A stretch of DNA of 64,000 bases, from NCBI GenBank assembly GCA_001936135.1, contig CP012810.1:1922001-1986000 (forward strand), read 5' to 3'. Both the position numbers and the translations under genes were made by a program. The DNA is from Saccharomycopsis fibuligera x Saccharomycopsis cf. fibuligera (Eukaryota; Ascomycota; Saccharomycetes; Ascoideales; Saccharomycopsidaceae). Below the pieces are notes generated by a model, which saw only the letters and a list, made by a program, of their open reading frames with translations, had not been told where the DNA came from and searched no databases. Shown piece after piece: positions 32,201 to 42,889 of this stretch; position 1 is the stretch's first letter, and each line of letters begins with the position of its first letter.

Positions 32201-34266
32201 GCACTAAGGCAGGCGCAGGAACTGTTGTCTTAGTTGTCAACCGCCAATCATTAATACTAAAATAGAAAGAAATCTACTAAAACTATAGACTTCAACTTTA
32301 GCTTGAACACCATACAGAATAGGCAACAACTAAAAACAAATCAAGGCTGCACAGGAGTGATCGCGATTAATAGCTCACAGGTGTCTTAAACAGTGAGCTT
32401 CCATGCAAAAATTTTCAAAACTGCCGGCAACTTTATTTGCGCTTGTATTGAAATTAAGCATTGTAAATATAATAATATGAGGTGTATACTAATTGCGTAT
32501 CAAGTTAATAGCAACAGGATAAAAAGCAGCTTACAGCTTATGGATTCAACCAAACTAAGAATTAATTGATCAATGTTTTGTATCTTTTCGATAGCACAGC
32601 TGCTTGTAAGACTTTAACATATGGATAAATATAATTGTCTTCTAATGAGGAAAGGAAAATAATGGCTTGCTGTTTTTTCTTTTGCAACTATTTTTTTTCT
32701 TGTACAAATTTGAAAAGAATCAAATACTTTGCCAATCTTTTTCATCTGCTTTGTTATTTTGAAATAATGTATTTAATGATTGATAAACTTCTCCTCTATG
32801 ACACACTGCGGAGCAAGGCGCTGCAAAACAGAAGATGTGTTACATTATGAAAAAAAAAAGAATAAAATAAAAAATAAGGTACCAGTAGAAGCCCAAAGCA
32901 AAACTTATCAGAAGCTGCTGTAGTTTATTTGGTACCGACTCTGAAAAGCAAATGAAAAGCCAAAGGAACAAGAGCAAAAGGAGAAAGTCAAGTAAAAAAA
33001 AAAAAAAAAAAAAAAAAAACATAAAAATAAATAAATAAGATAGAAGCACTATTGCCAGCAACAAGTTAAGCTATAATATAGCAGTTCTTTTACAAGACGT
33101 TTCTAAATAGCACTCTTTGCCATATCTGGAAACAGATCTCAAATTCCTCAACAAGAAGAAATCCACATATTATGCTCCAGTGACTTCATGAAATGAAATC
33201 ACGAAGGATGACAAAGTTGCCACTACATGTTTGTAATTGTCACAGATAAGCTAATTACATATCAATTGCACCAATTTCATAAGTACTTCCTATGATAGCT
33301 TTCCCATCAACATCTACCAATATTCCTCCACTACAACTTGGTGCAGTCAGTAACATTTTTTGGCGGGTTACTATGTGTGGGTACGAGAGGGGTGCTTCGG
33401 AGTGCATGCAATTTTACATGCGAAGGAATGCGATGTGGAAAACAGCACTCTGCAAAAACCAAAGCAGCCCATCGATAGCATCTGCTGGCGCTAACGCATT
33501 CTGCACAGTATTGTTATATGCTTCAACACTAACATCGCATAAAGTACATACTATCGCATGCTCTACATCTCTTTTGGTACTGCATCTACCTGCAATGTAT
33601 GTGGACTTTTTATCAAGACGTTGTTGGTGTGATGCGTATGCAAGGTATCGAGAATACTTCTCCTGCATAATTAGACGCTTTTGCAGCACTGCACCATATT
33701 GGATTACTACTGAGCAATGTAAGTTACAAACTGTAGAGCAAGTCTCTAGGGTTAGTTTGCAGATACAACTTAGAACACAGAATTAATGGCTGAATACACT
33801 TGCTGCATCGAAACTCTATTTTTTTTTAGTCCTGACTCTAATTTTTACTGTGCATATCGCTTTGAAATTATTTTTTTTTCCAGGCTTTCACCAACCACTC
33901 CAAGGAGTAGTAGTAAGCTATAGTTTTGCACTTGACTGTTATTGTGTGTGGGTCTACTTCTCTGCATGCAGGTGTATATATTGGGATGCATATTTTATTT
34001 AAAAGGAACACGACAAATCTACATTAATCCATTCACACCCACATTACATATATATACCATGCCGTTCCTCTAATTTTTTTTCCAGATATTTTTACCTTCT
34101 CCTTTGACATACATTAATCAGACTTTCAAAAAAATTAGCTTTGAATTCTCTATATCATTCTCTGCACACATTGTGTTTTCCTTCTTTCTCTTACTCTTTT
34201 TTCTTTACATTCTTTCGCTACTTCAACCACATTGGCTATATACACACTACCTCTTTATTTAATCAA

Positions 34267-35640
34267 ATGGAACACTCTAACTACACAATGAATTATTCGT
34301 TTCCAGATATGTCTCATCAAGCAGCTGTTTATGATTCTTACAACCCAAATATGCAGTTTCAGACTTTACCTCACCCTTCATCAAGCAATCAAGCACCAGT
34401 TGAAAATTCCTCTTCCAGTAACCCTGTTAGCTATGGAAACAACCAGGTCAACCAAGGTTATTCAATGAACAACTTGTATGTTCAGCAACCACCACTAAAT
34501 TTCTTTGAAAAGAATGACTCTTTGAACGGTGCTGCTGCTGGTAGTAGCACGCCAACGACTGCTGGTCTCAACGAGCCACTATCCTCTGCTTCTTCTACAT
34601 CTTCGTTGTCGTCAGCCTCAACTACTTCCAATCCTGCTTCTCAGAATTTTTATATGCAGATAAACGGATCTCAACCAAATGATTTCCAAATGTACCAACC
34701 AGGAAATGCTGCTGCTGGTCTTGCTAGTAACGGTGCTTACTCACACATGGGTGCTCCTCATACACAGCCGCAAACTGTTGATTATAACTACAACTATAAT
34801 TACAACTACAACTACAATTCTCTTAGTGCTTCTAACTCGCCAATTTACTCCACTTTTTTCAATGCTGCTGATCCAATATCACCAACTACCACCGAGTCTA
34901 GCTACACCTCTTCAATGAGTCAGCCAGCCATTATGAGCTCTTTGCCTGAGCAAGTGGAATATGTCGGAGGTTCAGCAGATGTCAATGTGCACGCTGCACA
35001 GCACAATGTTATGGGTCCTGACGCACACTTATTCCAAAGACCACCAATGATTGCTTCAATCTCTGGCCCGGCCAATGGTTTCAAAGGTGTAGCCAAAAAC
35101 AGTAAGTTGCTTAGCAGAAGAGACGCTTTCAGAAAAAGAAGTGCTTCTACTCCGAACATACAAGTGCCTGTGCTTGCTTCGAATTTCAACTTGCTGATGA
35201 GCAAGAAACCATCAAATCGTACTACCCAACCGGGACCTATTCCTGCTTCTCAACCAAAGTTGTCATATGACCCAGAAACTGGAAGAGAGTTAGTGACGTT
35301 CTCATACTCCAAGAATAAAATTATTACTCAATGGACAGTAAAGTGTCCAAAGCCTGAAGAAAAGCTGGAAATCATGGCTCAATTAGATGAGAAGTTTTTA
35401 AAAGATAACTGTATCTACAAGAGAGCCATTGAAGATGATCCTACTAGTAAAGGCAGCAGACAAAAATATGAAAAATCTTGCAATGAATTGGGCTGGCAGT
35501 TATGCTGGTTGAATGAAGAGTTGAGAAATTCTAGAGGGTTATTGCAAAGAGCAGTTGACTCTTGGAGAAACACTAGATCTGATGAAAAGGTAAGAAGCAG
35601 AAGAGTGAGAAAACAAAGCAAAGTGACTACTGCCATATAA
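34267..35640 (+). CDS. Putative transcriptional regulator, prion-like N-terminus plus conserved fungal C-terminal domain
   Basis: The 457-residue product starts at ATG 34267 (MEHSNYTMNYSF); upstream in-frame sequence has no ATG. The first two thirds are rich in Asn, Ser, Gln and Tyr, with an (Asn-Tyr)6 run, like activation or condensate-forming regions of fungal regulators. A basic stretch LSRRDAFRKRSASTP follows. The last 120 residues form an ordered domain: FSYSKNKIITQWTVKC, FLKDNCIYKRA, YEKSCNELGWQLCWLNEELR, RGLLQRAVDSWRN and KVRSRRVRKQ. Four cysteines are spaced through it. I recall this domain type from uncharacterised fungal proteins (a DUF8032-like domain), and a Wor3-type DNA-binding domain is an alternative I cannot exclude. 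Nuclear DNA-binding function is inferred. Very long non-coding DNA on both sides is typical of master regulators in this clade. Confidence 0.6.
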   Translation: MEHSNYTMNYSFPDMSHQAAVYDSYNPNMQFQTLPHPSSSNQAPVENSSSSNPVSYGNNQVNQGYSMNNLYVQQPPLNFFEKNDSLNGAAAGSSTPTTAGLNEPLSSASSTSSLSSASTTSNPASQNFYMQINGSQPNDFQMYQPGNAAAGLASNGAYSHMGAPHTQPQTVDYNYNYNYNYNYNSLSASNSPIYSTFFNAADPISPTTTESSYTSSMSQPAIMSSLPEQVEYVGGSADVNVHAAQHNVMGPDAHLFQRPPMIASISGPANGFKGVAKNSKLLSRRDAFRKRSASTPNIQVPVLASNFNLLMSKKPSNRTTQPGPIPASQPKLSYDPETGRELVTFSYSKNKIITQWTVKCPKPEEKLEIMAQLDEKFLKDNCIYKRAIEDDPTSKGSRQKYEKSCNELGWQLCWLNEELRNSRGLLQRAVDSWRNTRSDEKVRSRRVRKQSKVTTAI

Positions 35641-37279
35641 CAATTGTGATTTAATAGCCACAGCTTTTAGTGTTGGTGCGTTACTAAACTGCATTGTTTT
35701 TTCTATTCTTCGCTTTCTTTCCCCTCTTGTCTTATTTCGTTTCTTCCTTTCATTTTCCTTCTAGTTTTGTTGATTTGCTTTGTACAATAGTTTTTCTTCT
35801 TTCGCATGCCAGTTACTATCCTTCTTGTTTGTATGACTATCGTTTTATGCTTTTTTTATTTCTAATTTAATTTCGTTTTTTTTTTTCTCACTCATGGTAC
35901 TTATAAAATATTTTTTCCAAGCTTTGTTATCCTTTTTAATATTATCAAACTTATATAATATGTTAATCTACATTATATTATACTTAAGTATTATCGATAA
36001 TATCTGCCTTGATTGCCGTAGGGTTATATTCTCCAACTTTTGTTATCCCGTGTTCGTTACAATTGTGCTTTTTGGAGGTTCAGTAACTGTCTTTACACAA
36101 CCTACGGCCAAAAATCTTGTTTGCTCGCTCTAAGTTTTGTGCGGCTTCGCGTAACATAATTTTAGTGCAGATGGTTATGAATACAAAGGGTGAAATTCCA
36201 TCTCTGTGCAAATCGTCTTAAATTTATACAAAGTGAAAAAGAAACCGTTTGAAGTTTAAAGATACCGCTGTACTGTAGCAGACACGTAAAGTGACATTAT
36301 TACTTGAAAAGTGTGGAAGAAATAGAGAAGTTTATATCTCTTTAAGGTAAGTCTTATCGTTTCCATTTTGATGGTATCTTTTTATAAAATCTATATCGGT
36401 GATGAGACTGCTTGTTTGTTTTAGTATCTATCTTTTTGTCCAGTCATTCTTAATATCTACAAAATGCAATCATGTGTGAATAATAAGAACAAAGACAGGA
36501 GAACATTAAAGGAGAGAGGCATGTTTACTCAATTATCAACTATCATTGATATCTTTCACCAAACAAACAGATTTACCCATAGAATGCGTAATCTATTGAT
36601 ATTAGCTCAAAGACAAAATAGGTTCGCATAAATACTGTGCAATCATTTTCTTACTGACTCTGTCCAGAGCCCAATACTTGCCAATTAAAAAGACCTACCA
36701 CCGCAGCTGAAATTTCGCGATACGAGCGGGCCTTTTCCATTTTTAGTCACCTTTGCAACGTCAACTTCCCGTGCAAACGTCAGCGTGCACTGCTCACATG
36801 CAAAGCAGAGAGATTCTCCATGTCCGGAAAGCTGGCTGATTGGATGGTTATATCTTCACGCAGAACCGGTACTGCTGCGGCTGCTAACAGTACAGTTGTT
36901 TGTTGCTATTAATTGCAGACTTGCAAACTTGTGTCGCAGAAAAAAAAAAAAAATTAAATTAATAAATAAATAAATAAATAAACTGTTTCTCTTTTAGAGA
37001 GGCAATTGCACTAAAAAAAAAAAAAAAAAAAAAAAAAAACACAACTAGTAAAACCATATATTTCGTAACCAACACCAATATATTAACAATTTATTGGCAC
37101 AGAAAACCTCCGCCAGTCCATACGAAATATGAACGCTTAGACTTCCGGTGTCTCAAGCTGGCTGGAATTGTCTCTGCCTCCACCGACAAATTCGTGTTGT
37201 TGCTGTTAGTCACTGTAGGCCTGCATGCCCATGCATGGAGAATCAGCGTAAGGAGAAGGCTAAAATATATAAGTTCGGA

Positions 37280-37301
37280 ATGCATGCATAATGCATGCAT
37301 A
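37280..37301. repeat. Tandem ATGCATGCATA pair
   Basis: Two adjacent 11-bp copies, each containing the self-complementary core TGCATGCA. Further TGCATGC occurrences lie within 80 bases upstream. Confidence 0.85.
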
Positions 37302-39392
37302 ATGTTACATTTCTCTCAGGACGGAGGTTTGTGTCACATGACATTAGCGATTTGCCCAAATAATATACGATAAAATACGTTCTAATTGACCACAGCCCAA
37401 CCAAGATAATCACAGCTGCAAAAAATGAGGCTGTAAATCTTTGAGCATAAAAAGGCGAGTAACAATCAATTAATTGAGGTCAGCAACGCTCATTCAATTG
37501 GGATTACGGTTGGGCTGGCTACTTACATTCTTATTGTCTGCAACCGTCGATTTTGCAATTTACAGTCTTGTCCACCAACATTGACATCATTATGAATATA
37601 GTGCTAACATTTTCATTCAGCTCTTTAACAACATTCGGCTTGCACACGAGCGATGCGAACGAATGTTGGAACACATGTGGGAGAATTGGTACCAAACAAA
37701 GCAGCTAGTGATGCTTAGAACAGGCACCCATGAGCATTTCATTCTTGCTAAAACTCACTACTTTATGGAAATTAGTTACGCCAAGTATTGTACACGGACA
37801 AATTTTGGCCGTTGCTAACAATAAAATAAACAGATTAGACAGTTGATTAATTAACACGCATATGCTAGTCCGCTTAGCGATTAGCGGGCCAGTTATTGAC
37901 CGTTGAATCTTCGCTTCGCTTCGCCTGGTTTCTTACTTTTTCTTCCCTGAAATCATGTATCTTGCTCCCGTGAAAGTATAGGAAACTGCTATCAATTTTC
38001 ATCAGCTTGTATATACATCGAGCTGTGTGATAGCAAATAGAAAGGAAAGAAAAGAAAAGTGCATTATGTTTGTTTCCTGTTCAAGAGTAAAGATTATATC
38101 TCTTGCTCATTTCTTTTTTTTTCTGGCCCTTTTTTTTTTCTAAACAAAAAGAAAGTTTGTCTCTTTGACGAAGAGATTGTGTCAGAGTCTACTTATTAAG
38201 GAACATACTGGAAAATGAAAACAACTTAGTTGCAATTGTGAAAAAAAGCTGCAACCTGTGTACACAATTATCATCTATTGGATTTGACGATCTGCGAATT
38301 AAATCTGCATGATATCAGTAGAGAACATCACCGTTGTGTATCATCACAAATAAAGATAACCACACATGTTTTTTAAACTTTTTCGTCAGCGAGCACCGTT
38401 ACCTAATCAAAAAGCAAAAGTAATTAGGAAAAGATTTAGCTAAGATTGTTACAATTTAGCCCAATTTAAAAATAGTATACATTTTCTGTCTTGGTATCCA
38501 AAAAAAATTCCATTTTATTTTAAAAACGCCCACTAAACCAAAAATGTGCAAAAGATAATTGCAACAAGCTGCTGGAAACGCTGTAATTCAAAATGTCTTG
38601 GAAGATCTTCAGATGCGATACCTAGCGATGCCATGGTTGAACTTGAAACTGTATTCAATCAACATAATAAAACAGATTTCAATTATCTTCTAAAACACGC
38701 ATATGATACCAATGTGTGGTTTCAAACTTTCCTCACTCGCTCAATACATCGATTGATGCGAACATCTACTATGGACTCTCTGGATTTAAATTCTAAAAGG
38801 GTAATTGAAATTTAAGTTGAAGACAATTGTGAGGAATGAATGAATGAATTTAATGTCTTACACCGTCAAACTTTGTTATCGTGATCGTGCTCGGTGTCTT
38901 GCCAACCAACTTGACATGATCTCCAAGTCAGCTTAATTTTCTCGTACTTGATACCAACACTTCATAGTATCCACTGGCACTCTATTGCCTTTTACTTTAC
39001 TTTTTGGTTTTGAGTTTAGCGTTTTCTTTTGTATTTACATTTTCAAGTACGGAAATACAATATAGATGGATCTGAGACCTGCCTTCTTTGCCTTCTTTGA
39101 TTTGAAAAGGTAATCACGTGGCTTATTTCTAAAAAAAAAAAAAATGTTGGTCTTTTCTCGCTGTCGCAATCTGTCGGTTCCTAAAAACCAGTAACTCGTT
39201 ACAACAAGGATGGAATTGATGGAATTGGTAGCTGAGGTTAGCGGAAAATTGGCCCTTTAACGGAAAATATTATATGGCTAAGACAAAAATTAACATATTC
39301 TCTCTGAATACCGCTCGCCATCATAATACACCAACGAATTCGAATTTAAGCTTCCCATGGCTACCCGCGTCAGCCTCAAGACTCCCCTTCCT

Positions 39393-39423
<31 letters not shown>

Positions 39424-40116
39424 TCCAATTTCATCAGAAAAATACGAGTTTTTACACTTACTTATTTCTTATAGTTGCATTATTGCTAGAAACTAATGTT
39501 AGATTTTATTCCATTGCGGTACTTCATGCCGCTTCGATCAGATCAATCTTGAGATTGTTTCATAATTCTGAATACCAGCATCACATTATAAACAGATAGA
39601 ACGTCAAGGCGGAATTTCACCTAGTTGCAACACTGCTAGCACATATTTCAGTCTGATTTTGGCATACATACGTACATTGGAGAACTTGCATACGGGTTTA
39701 TGTCCATGTACATACGGTTGTAAACAGAAAGACATCTATATATTCCTTATAAAAGCAGAAAAACAATAAGTTGATTCGCCCACTAGGTGGTTGATGCTGT
39801 CGATGCTTGAACGGCCATCATGCAAAAGTGCGTTCGACTTTTGATACACAGATGTCGTCCGCTTGTGCAGCGTCGATGTCTTCGCATTGTTATGCTGCTT
39901 TTCTGAAGAACAGTAACTGACTGTTGTGACCTCAATTCGTTTCAAGTCTAAAATAGGTAGCTACTTCAAAAATTAAAAGTTCCAGAGTCTTGAAGCGTAC
40001 ACCAGCCTCATTTATCTGCAAGATTATTTTACTTACTCTTTACAGCCGTGAATTATGGGCTTTACCAAAAGTAGAAAAAGCAAAAACATCGACCAAAGAT
40101 TTGTGAACATTGAGTT

Positions 40117-40118
<2 letters not shown>

Positions 40119-40165
<47 letters not shown>
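40119..40165. repeat. A47 homopolymer
   Basis: The longest homopolymer in the window, about 47 A, lying 28 bases beyond the stop of the MRX10-like gene. On that gene's strand it is a T47 in the 3' region. Confidence 0.9.
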
Positions 40166-40167
<2 letters not shown>

Positions 40168-40192
40168 AAGCACAGGAGTTTGCTGTTGCAGC

Positions 40193-41476
40193 TTAGCTTT
40201 TTTCTTTCTCAACACTAGCAACTTTCTTTTTCAAAACGTACCTATCGTAAAAATGGAATGTTTGGAAACACACCCCAATCAAAATCAAGTAAACAATAAC
40301 TGTATCCAATTTAGTTAGCTTTTCGTCATTCAAAGTTGCCACCAAGATCTGCGACTCTTCAGTAGCGTAGTCCAACTTTGTATTCATAATTCCAATTCTT
40401 GGGACAATATCCAAATTTTTGGAGATTTTCTTGTATAGCTCTTCCAATACTGGCTCGGACCAATACAAATCCGGAGTTTCAGTTAACTCAGAGTATAAGT
40501 TCAATTCGCCTCTAATCAAAAGAAGCCTTCCGATTATTTGCAAAGTATCTCTGCGTTGCTTTGACTTGTTGCGCTTAGTGATTCCTTTAGAGAAGGTTAT
40601 AGTATTCTGTCTTGTTTCTTGGATACAATTTTCAAGCAAGGTTTCCAAGATCGCTAATCTTGTCGATCTGGTCACACCAAATGCAAATGCCGCTTTATCT
40701 AACAACTTTTGACAGGAATTCTCAGCATCAATTATTATTATGTCGTTATCCATCCTGCTCTTACTAGCGTTGTTCACATAGCCAGATAGTTTGCTGCCAC
40801 TATTATTCGTAATATTTCTGTTCTCTTTGCCGTTGCTATCTTTAGTGCCATGTCTGCCAACCACATGATGATCAATGTCCACAAAATCTATCTCTTCACT
40901 CTCGGCAAACTGGTATGGATTTACTTTAGCTGATTCAACCAATGGTAGGAAATTATTGATCAAAAACGTCTCGTCATAACCCCATGCTATCACAGATCCA
41001 TTGAGAAGAACCATAATGTCAAATTTAGGTTCCTGATAAGCACTGGTTGAATTCTGGTTGTTAACATTTGGAAATTGCAAGTATACAACCTCTTGAGGAA
41101 TTAAAAAACTGGCATCCTTATATCCGTTTTGATGAAGCAATTCAATGACTTTGGGTAGGTCATATGTTTTGCACGTCGTGATGCTAGTGCATGGCAAAAG
41201 ATCCTTTGACAGATATTGTGGTTTGTCTCCAACCAGTGACTGACCGCTTCTTCTCAATGCTCTTGTATTAGGAGTCACGCCTGATGCTTTTGGAAGTCTG
41301 CCAGTAGGCAATGTTGTTGTGGGAAAGTTGTTGCTCAGCTTTTCGCTGTTGATGGCCCCATAGCTTCTGATAGATGATGGGCCATGTGATACTTGTTTGC
41401 AAAATGTGCTAAAGGGTACTAAAGTCCGGCTCGATGGGAACTGCAGTGCTATTCTGGTAGCCAATCTGAATGACAT
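40193..41476 (-). CDS. MRX10: Mitochondrial DUF155/RMND1-family protein (Mrx10-like)
   Basis: This family (yeast Mrx10, human RMND1) consists of inner-membrane proteins linked to mitochondrial translation. The 427-residue product begins MSFRLATRIALQFPSSRTLVPF, a basic, hydroxylated mitochondrial presequence. The DUF155 core includes FDIMVLLNGSVIAWGYDETF, DNDIIIIDAEN, LDKAAFAFGVTRSTRLAILETLLE, GRLLLIRGELNLYSELTETPDLYWSEP and a C-terminal membrane segment (DTVIVYLILIGVCFQTF) with a lysine-rich tail. I start at 41476 because the longer frame begins with TTG. Sporulation proteins Rmd1/Rmd8 share the domain, but the presequence favours Mrx10. An Asn/Ser-rich insert (about residues 215-240) is likely lineage-specific. 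It lies downstream of the FIT2-like gene on the same strand. Confidence 0.85.
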   Translation of the reverse strand: MSFRLATRIALQFPSSRTLVPFSTFCKQVSHGPSSIRSYGAINSEKLSNNFPTTTLPTGRLPKASGVTPNTRALRRSGQSLVGDKPQYLSKDLLPCTSITTCKTYDLPKVIELLHQNGYKDASFLIPQEVVYLQFPNVNNQNSTSAYQEPKFDIMVLLNGSVIAWGYDETFLINNFLPLVESAKVNPYQFAESEEIDFVDIDHHVVGRHGTKDSNGKENRNITNNSGSKLSGYVNNASKSRMDNDIIIIDAENSCQKLLDKAAFAFGVTRSTRLAILETLLENCIQETRQNTITFSKGITKRNKSKQRRDTLQIIGRLLLIRGELNLYSELTETPDLYWSEPVLEELYKKISKNLDIVPRIGIMNTKLDYATEESQILVATLNDEKLTKLDTVIVYLILIGVCFQTFHFYDRYVLKKKVASVEKEKS

Positions 41477-41718
41477 GCCTTTGTTTCTGACCAATGCTTC
41501 GCAATAATTTAATGGAAACAATCGTTGAAAAGACTTATTAAATTATCTATCAAAATGTCTTTTAGATAAAAGTTTGTCCTCTTCTTGTTACCTTAACGGC
41601 CGAATATTGCCTTAGTAATAATATACAATAAAGGTGAAAAAATGAAAAAATCCAGTTCTCTATTTTTTGGAGCGGAGTCACGTTCCAACGCATTTGCACA
41701 CAATGTAACAAAAGGATG

Positions 41719-42549
41719 CTAAAGATCATATAGTTGACGACAATAAGCAGCATAAACCATCAAGTAGCCAACGACCAACCCCAATATCTTCTCCATGATT
41801 GTATGGAAGTACACTGAGGTAATGGAAAATAGCAAAACCCAGATTGTCAAAGTGATTAATATTGCGATTTGCAAATAGTAGCATAATGGTATTACCCATT
41901 GGGCATCGTAATCCAATAATAAGACAGCCTGATGTAAAGCATCGCCAAATGATGAGCTGTTGGCCAACGTTTCACATGCAGCAATTTTTCTGATGTCTTC
42001 TATAATCTCTTTAAGTTCGAATAGTAATGATATACTAGCGGATGTGAGTACAATGTAATGACCAGAAATATCAATACCCACAAGATTCTCGATTCTTTTG
42101 ATGATGCTTTCGCCAAAAAACCACCCAAGAAGTATTACCCAAGTTACATTGAACAGTAAGCACATCGCTATTTTTTTTAAAACTGGTGATTTTTTCATCT
42201 TTGAAAAGGTGTCAAGATCCGCTATGGTGCTATCATTGTTGTTTGGCGCATGTTGTTCCACGATAAAGAAACGCATCAAAACTAGAGCGCCAAAGTACAT
42301 TGTGAACCATACTAGTGCACCGTTGGCGAAGACAATGTTCAAGAGGTTTGCTGGATCAAGCAAGTATGGCTTGCCGTTACTGCCGTGTTCGTTATCATTA
42401 TGTTTGAGCTTGGTTTGAATCAATATGGAGACTATAGATCCAATGGCAAATAGCACTGGATATACGCGCAAAAAGTAATTGTCGTGTAGAATAGCCGCAT
42501 ATATTCTGTCAATTGTCAAAAAAAGACTCTGATAACTAGAAGTGGGCAT
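41719..42549 (-). CDS. FIT2-family ER membrane protein (Scs3/Yft2-like)
   Basis: FIT2 proteins are ER acyl-CoA diphosphatases needed for normal lipid-droplet budding and phospholipid homeostasis. The 276-residue product has about five or six hydrophobic segments. It keeps the two family signatures: DISGHYIVLTSASISLLFEL (first catalytic histidine) and the late VYFHTIMEKILGLVVGYLMVYAAYC (second histidine). A preceding GWFFGESIIKRIENLVGI matches the region before the first motif. I start at the first ATG (42549). The frame is open upstream through a lysine/phenylalanine low-complexity stretch made by A/T runs at 42662-42710, starting only at TTG. Yeast has two paralogues, SCS3 and YFT2, and I cannot decide which this is. 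The match is by motif reading, not search. Confidence 0.8.
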   Translation of the reverse strand: MPTSSYQSLFLTIDRIYAAILHDNYFLRVYPVLFAIGSIVSILIQTKLKHNDNEHGSNGKPYLLDPANLLNIVFANGALVWFTMYFGALVLMRFFIVEQHAPNNNDSTIADLDTFSKMKKSPVLKKIAMCLLFNVTWVILLGWFFGESIIKRIENLVGIDISGHYIVLTSASISLLFELKEIIEDIRKIAACETLANSSSFGDALHQAVLLLDYDAQWVIPLCYYLQIAILITLTIWVLLFSITSVYFHTIMEKILGLVVGYLMVYAAYCRQLYDL

Positions 42550-42889
42550 ACTTGCTAAGCCAAAATAAAGATTATTGCCGTAAGTTTGCCATAGAGCACT
42601 ACAGAGATGGAAGTCAAGTCGCTCGTCAAAGCTCTTCGTGGTCAGTAAAATCACACTCAAGCAAAAAAAAAAAATAAAAAAAAATAAAAAAAAAAAAAAT
42701 AAAAAAAAACGAAAAATGCGGCTTTTGCAGACTTTGCGTGATACGCTGTTTAGGTGCAACAGTAAGGGTGCCGGCCACTAACTTAGGTGATATAAGAACT
42801 TTTACAATTGCTAAGCACTAAAGAATTGTTAACAACTGAATGAAATACAACCCACAGTTAATTAACTAGCTATTCAAAATATAAAACTA

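Larger units (their letters stand above)
22935..34266. other. 11.3-kb gene-poor region between REB1 and the 34.3-kb regulator gene
   Basis: I find no convincing coding sequence on either strand. The longest ATG frame is 164 codons (33292-33786) and lacks recognisable features. The sequence is AT-rich, non-repetitive at the scale I can judge, and dotted with homopolymers: A23 near 24205, A36 at 25224-25259, T18 near 25516, G23 at 29254-29276 and A22 near 32997. No tRNA, LTR or clear inverted repeat pair is seen. It is either a very long upstream regulatory region or an ORF-free regional centromere. Confidence 0.6.
35641..40192. other. 4.6-kb gene-poor region
   Basis: No convincing coding sequence. 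It holds A27 (37013-37039) preceded by (AAAT)n at about 36957-36982, a tandem ATGCATGCATA pair (37280-37301), a CTTCG triple near 37911-37925, T22 near 39400-39422 and A47 at 40119-40165. A frame near 38546-38815 starts with GTG; from its first internal ATG it is 60 codons and unrecognised. Confidence 0.5.

Noticed and set aside
33292-33786. 164-codon ATG frame in the desert, the longest there
   Set aside because: Cys-rich, no domain and poor codon pattern. It could be a short real gene or lie in a long leader, but there is no positive support.
23585-33993. RTGCATRW (Efg1-type) motifs upstream of the putative regulator
   Set aside because: I counted about five, against roughly four expected by rough base composition, so there is no enrichment.
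38546-38815. 89-codon frame in the second gene-poor region
   Set aside because: GTG start; from the first in-frame ATG it is 60 codons with no recognised domain.
22935-40192. Flanking inverted repeats that would mark a C. parapsilosis or C. tropicalis type centromere
   Set aside because: None visible by eye; only short matches of about 12 bases, expected by chance.
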